Shown here piece after piece: positions 23,301-33,999 of a stretch of 64,000 nt of DNA (the stretch's first letter is position 1; the number at the start of each line of letters is the position of its first letter). The DNA comes from Mesorhabditis belari (Eukaryota; Nematoda; Chromadorea; Rhabditida; Rhabditidae): assembly GCA_958450365.1 (NCBI GenBank), contig CAUEEP010000743.1, forward strand, positions 7,488,501 to 7,552,500, written 5' to 3'. A program made the position numbers and the translations under genes. The notes under the pieces are model-generated. The model did no database searches, was not told the origin of the DNA, and worked only from the letters and a program-made list of their open reading frames with translations.

Positions 23301-26300
23301 GCACAGATGAGAGTAATGTAAATAAAAAAAAATGGTACTTTTCTGTTATCCCCACCAGTTTATCTAATCGTAAACGTTAGGTAAATTCAGTTCAATTCAC
23401 CAATTAACTTCTAAATAAGAGATTTCTTTCAGATCAGCGGTGACACCTTTGGAAGAACTCCGCTTGAAACCGCCATTACCCGATTTCTTTCCATTCTTCA
23501 CGAAACAATGTTGCGAGGCTGCGTGGGATTGCTGCCAAAAGACACAGCAAAGTCGAGCACCAAATATCGGTAGATTTTTCCTTCACTTACTTGGTGAAAT
23601 CAATGTATTAAGCTTGCCCGGGCACTTGGGACGGCTGGCAGTGCTTTGGCGATTCACAGCCTGGCACAATCGAGGGCCGATGCCCGACCTATATTTATGG
23701 AAATCAGAAGACTCAGTTTGAGAGCTATGAAGGACTTAGTGAGTTTGGATTATTCGAAATTCGCCAAGCAAAACACACGGCTGAGTCTTGTAAAACAGAG
23801 GTGCTGCAAAAATTGGGCTAGTTTGTTCGGGGGGTGTCCGCACGACGGTGATTGCATTACCAGCGGACGCCAAAACCAATCCATCCCACGTTGACCAATC
23901 CTCCATCCGCCAAGACCAATCCTTCATCCAATGCATGAGAAATTATTTTATTTTTTTCATTTTTGCAAGACTTCTATTAATCAAATTAATGATTTAAACG
24001 AAGATTTAAAAAAATTTTCAATTTTAAACCAGGAAACGAAAAATTGTTAGACATTAATCTTTTTGAATCCACTCGCATTTCAAAAACAAGGTCTAATGGC
24101 AACGGGATCTCCACATTTTTCAATATTTTTCAGTTAATGGTGTTTCGTGATTGAGAACACGTAGACATAATGGATGGTGGATGGAAACGAGAGATGGAAT
24201 TGATTCCATCAAGGGGAGAGAGAGAGAAGAGAGAGAGAAACAGAGTCGTTCTCCTTACCCATCGAAAAAAAAAAATAACAAAACGAGAGTAAATGTAAAT
24301 TACTTTCAGAGAGGGGGGCACATCTTTTTCTCTATTTCAGATGTATGTACAGTGAAAAAGGCGGGAGGGTAGAAGGGGGGTTGGTGGGCAAGAGATGGCA
24401 AGAGATGGGAGTGAGCTGAAACTCTTGGACCCCTGAGTTGAAGGGATCGAATTTCCACGAAAAGAAAAGACGCCCATGCATTGAGATAGAGCCACACAAA
24501 CTGCACAAATGAGAGAGACCGGGAAAACATAGGTAAAGTGACGAAAATAGAGTCCCCTTTCTCATCCGCCGACTGAGTTGCCATTCACACACGTTTGCCC
24601 AGCCGGAAGTCACGAGGGGCTTTTGATTTTGTGCAAAAGGGGGAAAAAAAAGCATCAATCGATTAGAAGAGTTTTTTGCAAATTGGTAAAATGAAATCAT
24701 TTTATAGTCGCTGTAAAGCAATGCACGCCAAGTGGTTGGGCGATGAGGGCAGAGACGGGTCAAGAATGGACTGATTATGTGGGATGTCGAATCGATGATG
24801 AGGTGGGGAGAATCGAAACAAAGCCACTTTACCACTTGACCATATCACCATACGTGATATCGTGAAGTGGTAAAGTGGCTTTGTTTTCGCTAAAACTTCT
24901 ACCTTTTAAACTTCAAAAAAATCTAAAATCTAAAGATTACAAGATTTATTGTAATCTTTAGATGTTTGTCTTTAGATGATGTTTATCATTCGGATTTACA
25001 GCATCAACAAAGCTCAGCACACATCTTTAGAGTGTTTAGATTAAAAGATTTCTTAAAATACCACCAGAAAATCTCTTAAAAGCTTTAACTTTCAAGTAAA
25101 ACACTTAGATGTCAGCAAGAAACACAAATTTAGTCAGCAAGAATCAAAGTGCTTGCCGGAATTATCCCATTAGTGATCAGCGCGATCGCTCTCATCCCGG
25201 CGCTTCTCATTCTCACGTGTTTTCGGTAAAAGTTCTACCTTTTACACTTTAAAAAAAAAACCTTTAGAAGCCTCAAGCATCAATCCGTTTTCATCATTCA
25301 TCGACATTTACTGCTTTCTTTTCTTCTTTTTGGGGTCTCCTATTTGCTCAATTTCGTTCTTTTCATTTTTGATGGGGCGCCATTGGATCATCAGCATACC
25401 ACGAATCATGTAAGAGTTTTTAATGTTAACAATCGAAATCCTCCAACAAAAAGAAACTCTTTAGCCGGTACTACGAGAAATACATTATGTATGTTGTCAT
25501 TTCTTTCAGCTAGCTTCATTTCTCAAGCTATCTTCAGCACAAGCATTCATTGTTTAGATAATTTGCCGAGTTGCGTTTTCGGTGCAACTACGCTTTTTCC
25601 GATTGTCGACATTCAGCTGGATGTTGGCCGAAGGAGTGTACTTGTTTCGGCTACTGAGGAACGCTTTCTCCGACGAAAGCTCCCTTATGCCTTACAAGAT
25701 CATTTGCTGGGGTAAGTTCACAAGTAGAACGAATGACGTAGAAGTATTAGGCTGTAGACTGTAGCTGTAGACTGTAGCTGTAGACTGTAGCTGTAGACTG
25801 TAGCTGTAGACTGTAGCTGTAGGCTGTAGCTGTAGACTGTAGCTGTAGGCTGTAGCTGTAGCTGTAGGCTGTAGCTGTAGGCTGTAGCTGAATAGTTGAG
25901 AAAATAGTGTTGCCGAAAACCAAACCAAATTTAACCCTATTTAAAATTTTATCAATATAAAACGACAATTTACAGGAGTGCCCTTGTTGATCACAATCGT
26001 TTATGGCATATTGCGACAACTTTTTGACAACGAGGGCTGCTGGATCTCTCCATCACTCTATCATTGGATCGAATGGGTCTACATGGCGCCCTGTCTTGTG
26101 GCACTTTGTGTAAATCTAAAAAAAAAATTCAATCCTTTCATTTCATTTTCCTTAGACAAATCTCCTCTTGGTCACGTTGATTTTGTATATTTTGGTGAAG
26201 AAGTTGCGATACAATCCACATCTGGAGCCCGTTCAGTACAGGTTAGCAAAACAGCAAAACAAAACATGCAGATCGTTTTAAAAATTCTTCAAGAGTTTCT

Positions 26301-29300
26301 TGTTTCAAAGAAATGCAAAATTTTCGTAAACTAGATTCGCAAACTAGATTCTCATTTATACATCTTTACAAAGGTGTCAAAATATAACCGTCTTTGATCT
26401 TTGGACTCTAGAAAAGCCGTTCGAGCCGCTTTGATGCTAGTCCCAGTGTTTGGCCTTCATTTCTTATTTACAATTTATCGAATACCTTCCCATGCTCATC
26501 AGATCATCAACATGATACTTGATGGGCTTCAGGTAATGATTTCAATTTCATGATTTCAATTTCATGATTTCAATTTCAATGATTTCAAAGAGATTCGTGA
26601 ATGATTCGAATTTAGGGCTTTGCAGTGTCGATAATCCTTTGTTATGCAAATCGCTCAGCGATGGAGTGTGTGAAGAAATGGGTTCGTCTTTAAAGTCTAT
26701 CAAATTAGCATACTAATCAACGATTTTAGGTGGGTGGAAAGCGAGAATCGAGAAAGCTCAAAGAAGAGCACAAAAAAGCCGTTCGACGCTGTGAAAGTGC
26801 TCGCTCAGCCCATAAGGTTTGTTTTTTTGGGGAAAAGGAAACGGAGAATAAAGAAATGATTACTAATAAGGTACTAAAAATCAAACAAATTTTCGTTTTG
26901 CAAGCCAATCAATCAGTAACACAAAAGATTTCGAATGGGAAAGCTTACTAACCCAATGACATAACGATTTTCAAACTAATCTTCAAAAAAACTGCAAAAA
27001 CTTGAACTAACAAGCTTGAACAGAGCTGTGAAATATAGCTGTGAAACAGATATCAAATAAATAAGATAAAAAGCTTTTACTTGAAACTTTTACAAAAAAA
27101 AATATAATGCTGTCAAAATGCTTCGTTTCTTCTCTTCAGAATTATGAAACGTTTCGCACTAACGTCCACGCGGTGAGTCTAGGATTCGAACAAAAACAAC
27201 CTAGCCCAGGGAGGTGGGACAAATGCGACCTTTTTTTTTGCGCACCTGGACATTTGCGCACCTTTTTTTTGCTGGAAAAGGCCTTAGGAAAGGTCGTAGA
27301 GCTTCGAAAATGTTTCCATAGAAGGGAATCGTATGCGTAGATTCAGAATTTTGACAAATCAGACCTCGCTGACACGTCAAATTTGGGCTAAAAGGGAAAA
27401 ACTGCGGAAAAGCGTTAAGTTGCGTAGTTTTTGCCTTTTAGCCCAAATTTGACATGTCAGCGAGCTCTGATTTGTCAAAATTCTGGAATCTACGCATACG
27501 ATTCCCTTCTATGAAAACATTTTCGAAGCTCTACGACCTTTCCTAAGGCCTTTTCCAGCAAAAAAAAGGTGCACAAATGTCCAGGTGCGCAAAAAAAAGG
27601 TCGCATTTGTCCCACCCCCCTAGCCCAGAAATGCGTCTCGTTAACAAAAAGGGACTTTTTCTTTGACAATTGAACTTTTTTTTTTGAGCTATTCTAGCTC
27701 TACAAGATCTTTTTCTTTTCAACAAAACTCAAAGAAAAAGTCCATTAATTCTTGAGTGTCCTTTCGCCGTTCTCGTTTTAGTCATTAGAGATCACACAAT
27801 TTTTCGCTTTCGCACACATCTTTGTGTATTTTCCTTGTAAAGATACTAACGTTTGTTTGAAAAAAAGAAAATGGTTTGTTAAAGAGCAAATTTCAGAAAT
27901 CGTTGGCCGAGTCAACGACACTGGTTGGGGCGCTGACAAACGGAGGAATCTCTCTGGTACCAGGTTGGTTCTGGAAATGGATTTTGAAAATTTTGGAACT
28001 AAAAAATAGCATAACAAGTGAACTAAACTTTCAAAATAACGAATCAATAATCGATTGGGCTTCCCGAGCGCTGAATCACTTGAGAAAACTCTGTTGTCCA
28101 TGCTGAAAACGAGGTGGTCAATGAGTTTTTGATCCACAGTGTACCAAGCGAAACAATCGCTTTCTTGAGTGAATTCACGTCTGCATACGTGCGACTATTG
28201 GCGTAAATCTTGCGGACCATGTATCCCCAAACATTTTCTTGTGGATTCAAATCGGCGAATTTGCCGGTCACCCCAAAAGTGCAATTTGCTTCCTTTGCAA
28301 CCATCCCCTGGTGCTTTGACTGCGGTGAGTCGGAGCATTATCTTGCATATAGGTCAGGTTTCGCTGCTTGGCACCAAAATCGAAAAAGTGATCGACGGAG
28401 CAAAAATTGATACTGGATTGAATTCATTTTCTTCGAAACGAATACAAACTTATCGCGTCCACTTGCAGAAAAAGCTGCCCAAACCATCACTCCACCTCTT
28501 TTAAAATTTCGGTGCGAAAAATGAAGTTTGTCCTTTTTCAAATCGTGCTAGTAATGTCGATTGATCCATTGCAATTGAACTTGTTTTCATCTGACCACAC
28601 AATCTAAAACAATCTAAAACAAAGGGAGTTTAAATCAAACGAGTGAACACTCTTACAAAACTCCAATCGATTCGTTGATTTCTCTGTGCAAAAAGCACCT
28701 GATTTTGACAATTCGGCATTGTGATGCATGAGGCACGTCTCATACTTCTCTGAAGGATGAATTTGCTCTTATTGATCACCCTTCTAATTGTTCGTGATGA
28801 GACATGCAGATTCAGATTAGTCTTGATTTGGGGAGAAGTCAATGTCGAATTTGAGGCTTCTCGAATTCAAGTCGTTGTTCCCGCTTTGTAGTGCTCGGCT
28901 TTCGTCCCATATGTTTCATTCAGCCATCTGTTGGTCCTTTAAGATAGGTCAATTGGTCACCATCCCCTGGTGCCCTTGACTGCCGTGAGTCGGAGCATTA
29001 TCTTGCATATAGGTCAGGTTTCGCTGCTTGGCACCAAAATGGAAAAATTGGTCCTTTAAGATAGGTCTCTTACTGATCAATTGGTGTGAACAGCCGATTT
29101 TTCTGAGAATTTCTCGATAGCTTGATTCATCGCTTCGATCATCCCCTTTTCTTTAATCGAAAAGTTGCTTCCTTTTGCCCGTCACTAAAATGAAAAAAAA
29201 GATTTCTTTTGAAAACAGCACAGAAAGTAATTGAAAAACACAAAAGAAAATAAAATTCTTTATAAGGCTAAATTTATAATTTTTCTTTTAGATAGTCCCG

Positions 29301-29368
29301 ACCCTGTGCCCAGTGAGCTTCCACGCGATTCCGCCGATCTTCGTTCACCATTGGTCTCAAAGTTGTGA
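20330..29368 (+). CDS. Class B (secretin-family) peptide GPCR, PDFR-1/SEB-2-like
   Basis: Fifteen exons close in phase to about 556 residues: 20330-20583, 23433-23569, 23613-23738, 24708-24802, 25134-25225, 25268-25409, 25558-25711, 25976-26109, 26156-26241, 26412-26532, 26616-26681, 26730-26816, 27140-27172, 27897-27963, 29292-29368. The extracellular hormone-receptor domain shows CCEAAWDCC, CPGTWDGWQCFG, RCPTYIYGNQ and CTPSGW...WTDYVGC, the expected six-cysteine pattern. The seven-helix core runs from IIPLVISAIALIPALLI (TM1) through FRLSTFSWMLAEGVYLFRLL (TM3) to GFAVSIILCYANRSAMECVK (TM7), with a basic cytoplasmic tail. In nematodes such receptors bind PDF-type or related peptides and signal through cAMP. 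Exon 1 is the least certain: it was chosen because its phase fits and it contains a hydrophobic stretch. The 2.85-kb first intron shows only a minisatellite. Confidence 0.9.
20684..20825 (+). repeat. 11-bp minisatellite AACTATAAAGG/AGCTTTAAAGG
   Basis: About a dozen copies of two alternating variants in the first GPCR intron. The rest of that intron (20826-23432) is A+T-rich unique DNA where I see no exon or element with confidence. Confidence 0.93.
24818..24884. repeat. Intronic stem-loop just after a GPCR 5' splice site
   Basis: CAAAGCCACTTTACCACTT pairs perfectly with AAGTGGTAAAGTGGCTTTG across a 29-base loop. The stem starts about 15 bases after the donor of exon 24708-24802. Confidence 0.85.
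25749..25895 (+). repeat. CTGTAGACTGTAG minisatellite
   Basis: Twelve or so copies of CTGTAGACTGTAG and CTGTAGGCTGTAG in the GPCR intron between the TM3 and TM4 exons. Confidence 0.95.
27209..27622. mobile_element. Palindromic element, family C, copy 2
   Basis: GAGGTGGGACAAATGCGACC to GGTCGCATTTGTCCCACCCC with arms of about 195 bp and the family's CGTTAAGTTGCG centre. It lies in the GPCR cytoplasmic-tail intron 27173-27896. Confidence 0.93.
28044..28960 (-). pseudogene. Tc1-family transposase remnant
   Basis: Minus-strand fragments in order are the N-terminal MGRKPSTTKREQRLEF region (about 28910), a helix-turn-helix segment (28842-28630), GGVMVWAAFSASGRDKF (28541-28338) and the C-terminal DLNPQENVWGYMV to SPIDY (28304-28044). 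These are landmarks of Tc1-like DDE transposases, but the frame is broken several times. A 70-bp piece around CCCTGGTG...AGTCGGAGCATTATC is repeated at 28965-29045. It is inserted in the last GPCR intron (27964-29291). Confidence 0.85.
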
Positions 29369-29482
29369 TTTTTTTTTTGAAAGCAGTTAGAGATTTGTTA
29401 CTGTGTTATTCTTTGGCTTCGTTTATTGTTTTGCTTTTATTTTGTTCTCAATTCATCGACTCTACGAGGACCACACTGTTTT

Positions 29483-29716
29483 TACACTACTGGACAATGA
29501 AATATCACATTTGAAAAAGATCGTCACTTTCGCGCGTCTGTAACTCCCTTGTCTTTACCGTATTTCTAAATATTAATATTACCATTGTGTAGCCCTTGAA
29601 AAGAGCTTTCAGAAAATGTATAACACTAATAGTTTAAACTCAAAGACAAGGGAGTTACAGACGCGCGAAGGTGACGATCGTTTTTCAAATATCATATTTC
29701 ATTGTCCAGTCGTGTA
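29483..29716. mobile_element. Palindromic MITE, family E, copy 1
   Basis: TACACTACTGGACAATGAAA mirrored by TTTCATTGTCCAGTCGTGTA; the inner arms include TAACTCCCTTGTCTTT. A nearly identical copy is at 57151-57386. Confidence 0.93.
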
Positions 29717-30289
29717 TTTCCGCGCAAAAAAACTTAACCTAAATGCATTTTTTTTCTGACTCTTTTCTTGTACAAAGTTTGACAGTATTGCTTTAAAAAA
29801 ATTATATTTATAAGAAAAATTTATAAGAAAGAATGAATGATATGAATGAATTTAAAACCTTTCTGTTTTTCATTCAGTTGAGGACCTTTGCTTCTCTCTC
29901 TGGCACTTCTCTTGTGGTTCACAATTTACCGGTCAATAAAAAAGAATTTCGTTTATTTCAATTGAAAACTCAACTTTTGAGTGTTTAAGATAATAAAAAC
30001 AAGTTTCAGAGGAAAACATGAGCTCAGATATTTCGGCCACACACAGTTGACAGGAGTGGGATAAATTATTCGCCAAATTTCCCCCCAATTTCCCCCCAAC
30101 TTGCCTACTTTGATCCTTCTTCCCAAACACTTTATTGATACGATCAAGAGGATCGGTATCGTTTTTCAATCGGCGTAAGTTTTGTCAATCAAAATACGAT
30201 CAAGAGGATCGATTTTCTTTTTTGAACTCGGTGGTTTTTATGGAGGAAATTCAATAGTTGAATATATACTGGGGGTTTGAAAGAGTCTA
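29717..30289. other. Intergenic, nothing recognised
   Basis: A+T-rich sequence downstream of the GPCR. GATCAAGAGGATCG is duplicated at 30139 and 30197. Open frames here lack family features. A TTTCATTCAG acceptor at about 29879 with an open frame after it could be an alternative GPCR 3' exon, but nothing supports that. Confidence 0.5.
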
Positions 30290-31251
30290 CAGGGTGGGTC
30301 AAAATTACCGTTACAATGCTCACTCAAACGCAAATGCGAAAGCGAAATGGAAGAAAGCGAACGGTAACAACTTCAGCAAATGTCAAAAAAAAGTGAGAAA
30401 TCGTCTGTTGAAAACGCCAAACTAATCGGTGCGGACAATGTCACAACAAGTTTTTAAAAAAATGGGGATACAGAGCGAACATCCCTTAGAAGAATCATGA
30501 AAAACAAGCTCAAGTTAAAGGTCTACAAGAAAAATAAATCACAAATGCTATCAGTTGACGCTATCAACCACACAAAACTGTTGATAGTTTGAAAAAAGCG
30601 CTCGAAAAGGCTTGGGAAGAGTTGGATCTCCTTCTCGCCACGATCGAGAAGAGCTGGATCTCCTTCTCGCCACGATCGAGAAGAGTTGGATCTCCTTCTC
30701 GCCACGATCGAGAAGAGCTGGATCTCTTTCTCGGCATGATCGAGAAGAGCTGGATCTCCTTCTCGCCACGATCGAGAAGAGTTGGATCTCCTTCTCGCCA
30801 CGATCGAGAAGAGCTGGATCTCCTTCTCGCCACGATCGAGAAGAGCTGGATCTCTTTCTCGGCATGATCGAGAAGAGCTGGATCTCCTTCTCGCCACGAT
30901 CGAGAAGAGTTGGATCTCCTTCTCGCCACGATCGAGAAGAGCTGGATCTCCTTCTCGCCACGATCGAGAAGAGCTGGATCTCCTTCTCGCCACGATCGAG
31001 AAGAGCTGGATCTCCTTCTCGGCATGATCGAGAAGAGCTGGATCTCCTTCTCGCCTTCTCGCCACGATCGACGCTTTTCTACGACGTTTGGACGCCTCTG
31101 TAAAAGCTATTGGAGATCTGTTTGAAAAGGAATAGTTTTTATGAATTGTTCTGAGACAATAAAAGCTATTTTTAAGAAAAATCTTTGACCTTTTGAGTTG
31201 CGTTTTATACAGAGACTTTTTTATATGTAACGGTAATTTTGGCCCATCCTG
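30290..31251 (+). mobile_element. Mariner-type transposon relic with a minisatellite core
   Basis: Termini CAGGGTGGGTCAAAATTACC and GGTAATTTTGGCCCATCCTG are inverted repeats of about 27 bp flanked by TA. The left interior still reads like a transposase DNA-binding region (RTSLRRIMKNKLKLKVYKKN, about 30475-30535) and the right end keeps a transposase C-terminus-like LRRLDASVKAIGDLFEKE ending at about 31134. Everything between is the 32-bp array described separately. The transposase is not functional. Confidence 0.85.
30618..31065. repeat. 32-bp minisatellite inside the mariner relic
   Basis: About 14 copies of GATCGAGAAGAGCTGGATCT plus CCTTCTCGCCAC, with CTCTTTCTCGGCAT variants. Because 32 is not a multiple of three and the unit lacks stops in most frames, open frames of 80-246 codons arise on both strands. 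These are not genes. Confidence 0.97.
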
Positions 31252-31466
31252 TACATGGATCATGGCAATAAATTAGGGTTCACCGGAGGGATTTGAGAAT
31301 GTCAAGATGACCTCACCTCCTCGAAAAACTGGATATGGCCCACCGATCAACCGCAGTTTATTTAAGTGAAATGACCTAAAGATTTCAAATTTCTTTAATC
31401 ACAGTTTTGTCGTTGAAGCCAATTCTAATATTATAGCAAGTTAGCGATCGAGTTAAAATTATGAAA

Positions 31467-31925
31467 GTCGACTATTTCGTTGATTCATTTGAAAATAGTT
31501 TTTCTTTTCATATAGAAATTTTTATGCTAATTTCTCTCCACTCAACCCATTCATTCATTTTCAAATCAACATTGAAGTATTGCACTTTTGAGAGCATTCA
31601 AAACTGATCTCAAATACAGGGTGATCAAAAAGCTCCCGCACATATTGCAAAAGAAGCTCCATTTTTCAGCTAAAACTAATATCGAAATTGGACTTATTAG
31701 ATAGTTGAAGCTGAAATTCTGGGAAGCATTTCTGGACCTGATCCTGATCAGGTCTAGAACCATCCTAAACCATTCTGATCAGTCGACTATTTCGTTGATT
31801 CATTTGAAAATAGTTTTTCTTCGCATTTCATATAGAAAATTTTATGCTAATTTCTCTCCACTCAACCCATTCATTCATTTTCAAATCAACATTGAAGTAT
31901 TGCACTTTTGTGAGCATTCAAAACA
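31467..31925. repeat. 140-bp duplication flanking a truncated MITE
   Basis: GTCGACTATTTCGTTGATTC through GCATTCAAAAC appears at 31467-31602 and again at 31782-31922. Between them (31617-31780) is the left part of the CAGGGTGATCAAAAAGCT element found complete at 35460-35922, including its GATCAGGTCTAGAACCATCC repeat. Confidence 0.88.
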
Positions 31926-33999
31926 AACTTCAAGCCTTACAAACTTTGGAAATTTCCCATTAAAGCCATTTTTAACTATTGCATTTTCGGAAGCTTTGTT
32001 TTTGAGTTTTTTAAAACCTATACTTTTCAGCTATTGAAATGCTTTTCAGCTTTTCAGCTATCACTTTCAGAAAGCCTTTCTTCTGAAGCGCTTAGTCTTT
32101 GTTTTCATTTCAAATCGAATCCGAAAACTCGCATAACCATAGCGCGATCGATTTCGTTTTCGTTTTCGATTTGTCATGACATACTTGGACGAGAAAACGA
32201 TGGTAACATAAGAAAAGAGGAAAGTCTTTTTGGTAGCGAGAGAGACAACTCACAAAACGAGAGCGCGAGGCGCCTTTTTGAGAACGGAAAACTGGACGAA
32301 TTTTGGGGGGGATGGTTGAAGGTAGAGGATAGGAGAAAAGAGAGGAAAATAAAAATGGACAAAGATGGATCATAGAGAAGAAGGAGAGTGACGTGTAAAG
32401 GTAGGATTGAGGATGAGAGATCGGATTGGGGAAAAGGAAATGGTGGAGGGAAGGAGGGGAGCATGAGACGAGTTTCTCTCCGCGCTCAGCACACACAGTG
32501 GGCGCGCGATCCGAAAACAGCCAACCTGCTTGGCTTCCCTCAAAATACGGAAACAACTGCCCATTCTTCTGGACATCGATTATTTTTCGATTTATACATG
32601 AACTTTTTTGTTTTATGAAAACCATCGAGTTCTAGATTTGAGCTTGTGAAGATTTAGATCATTTCTTGAAGTAGCTGTCCTGCTATGAGATGCAGAATGG
32701 AAAGGAACCAAATTTCTTCACCAACCTAACAGTCGACGTCGATTTAACGACTTTTGATGCAACGATTTTGAAATTCTAAAACACATCCTTGGTTTCTGCG
32801 TAACTGCCGAAGCGAAACGCAATTATTGGCCGTTCAATTGCAATCGTTAGCCGTTCAATCTCAATTGTTAGCCGTTCAATTGCAATTGTTGGCCGTTCAA
32901 TCTCAATTGTTAGCCGTTCAATTGCAATCGTTAGCCATTCAATCTGTTGGCCGTTCAATCTCAATCGTTCTCAATCGTTCACCTTTCAGGGCAGCTACGC
33001 AAGAGATTTGAATCATTAAATCGAATTTTTTAGTCCCAAGGCGAATCGAGAGACTGTAGTAGCTTTTTCCTAAACTTTTTCATACTCATTAGAATCCAAA
33101 GGCGCGGATCAAAAACAAGTTTCCGTTCGTTTGATTACCCCAATTTTGAACCCGCCGTGCAACTGTTTTTATCATTGTTTCTTTGATTCAAACCCGTCTC
33201 TATGTTTTTTTTTTCTCCATTCTCCATCTTTCTCTCTTGACCATTCGATGAAATCCTTTCAGCTGTGCATCGAAGTTTGGTCAACATTTCTCCAATTCAT
33301 TTAAACATTCAACTACTTTTTAACGCTGATCTCTAAGCCTCCGCCCCACCATTTCTTTCAACATTATGGCTCTCTTTTTTCGACTGATCCCATTGCTTGG
33401 ATTACTGTAGATCCCTTTTCTCGGCGCTTATCTCTTGTCAGTTCGGAAAAGTTCTCCCAAATTTATCATTTATCGATTTACGTACTCGAAAATTATCTCT
33501 CATTTCAATTTATCTCTTTAACTTTTTATTTTCAGCAAAACTTTTACTTCAACTAACTTTCATAACAAGTTTTACGATTCTTTTTTTGCCATAACTTTGC
33601 TAGGCGGTTTTTCGTTGGATGAGAGACGCGTTGAATAGAAAGGACAAAAAGGATTGAATACCGTATCGACAAAAGTGTTTGAACGTCCTTCAGGCGGCGT
33701 GCGACCACTCAATGTGTTTACTTGGTGGTGGAGGAGAAGAGCAAGGGTGCCCTGCCTACGTTCTTTCTTTTTCTTTCCTTTTCTCTCACTTATACCAATT
33801 TCCCCTCTAGAGGCATTTATCTTATTTATTAATTTATTAATAATATCAGGCATAAGTTTATTAATATCTTGATGATTAATAGCTTGATCTGCTCTTGATC
33901 TGATCTTGATCAGTCCCATACATGAGTTTTCTGTTTTCTCCGATTTTCTCCTTTTTTTTTGGTGAGATTTGATTCCAATGTTCTGCGCGGCGAACTTGC
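31926..33999. other. Intergenic/upstream region, no gene recognised
   Basis: Contains a GC-richer patch (32250-32560) of purine-rich sequence that gives long open frames on both strands without family features, and one minisatellite. It is presumably the promoter region of the glutamine-rich membrane protein gene. Confidence 0.5.
32822..32985 (+). repeat. 21-bp repeat GTTAGCCGTTCAATTGCAAT
   Basis: About eight degenerate copies alternating GCAATYGTTRGCCGTTCAAT and CTCAATTGTTAGCCGTTCAA. Confidence 0.9.

Noticed and set aside
23646..23936. Continuation of the receptor exon past 23738 as coding
   Set aside because: The read-through has a stop and lacks the expected W and C; the exon at 24708-24802 supplies CTPSGW...WTDYVGC in the correct phase.
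24332..24835. 167-codon minus-strand open frame
   Set aside because: It is antisense to a GPCR exon (24708-24802) and has no family features or splice partners.
30523..31263. 246-codon minus-strand open frame and its plus-strand counterparts
   Set aside because: Produced by the 32-bp minisatellite; several overlapping frames on both strands encode only permutations of the same low-complexity peptide.
32110..32625. 171-codon minus-strand and several overlapping plus-strand open frames
   Set aside because: Purine-rich low-complexity DNA leaves all frames open; no motif or splice structure.
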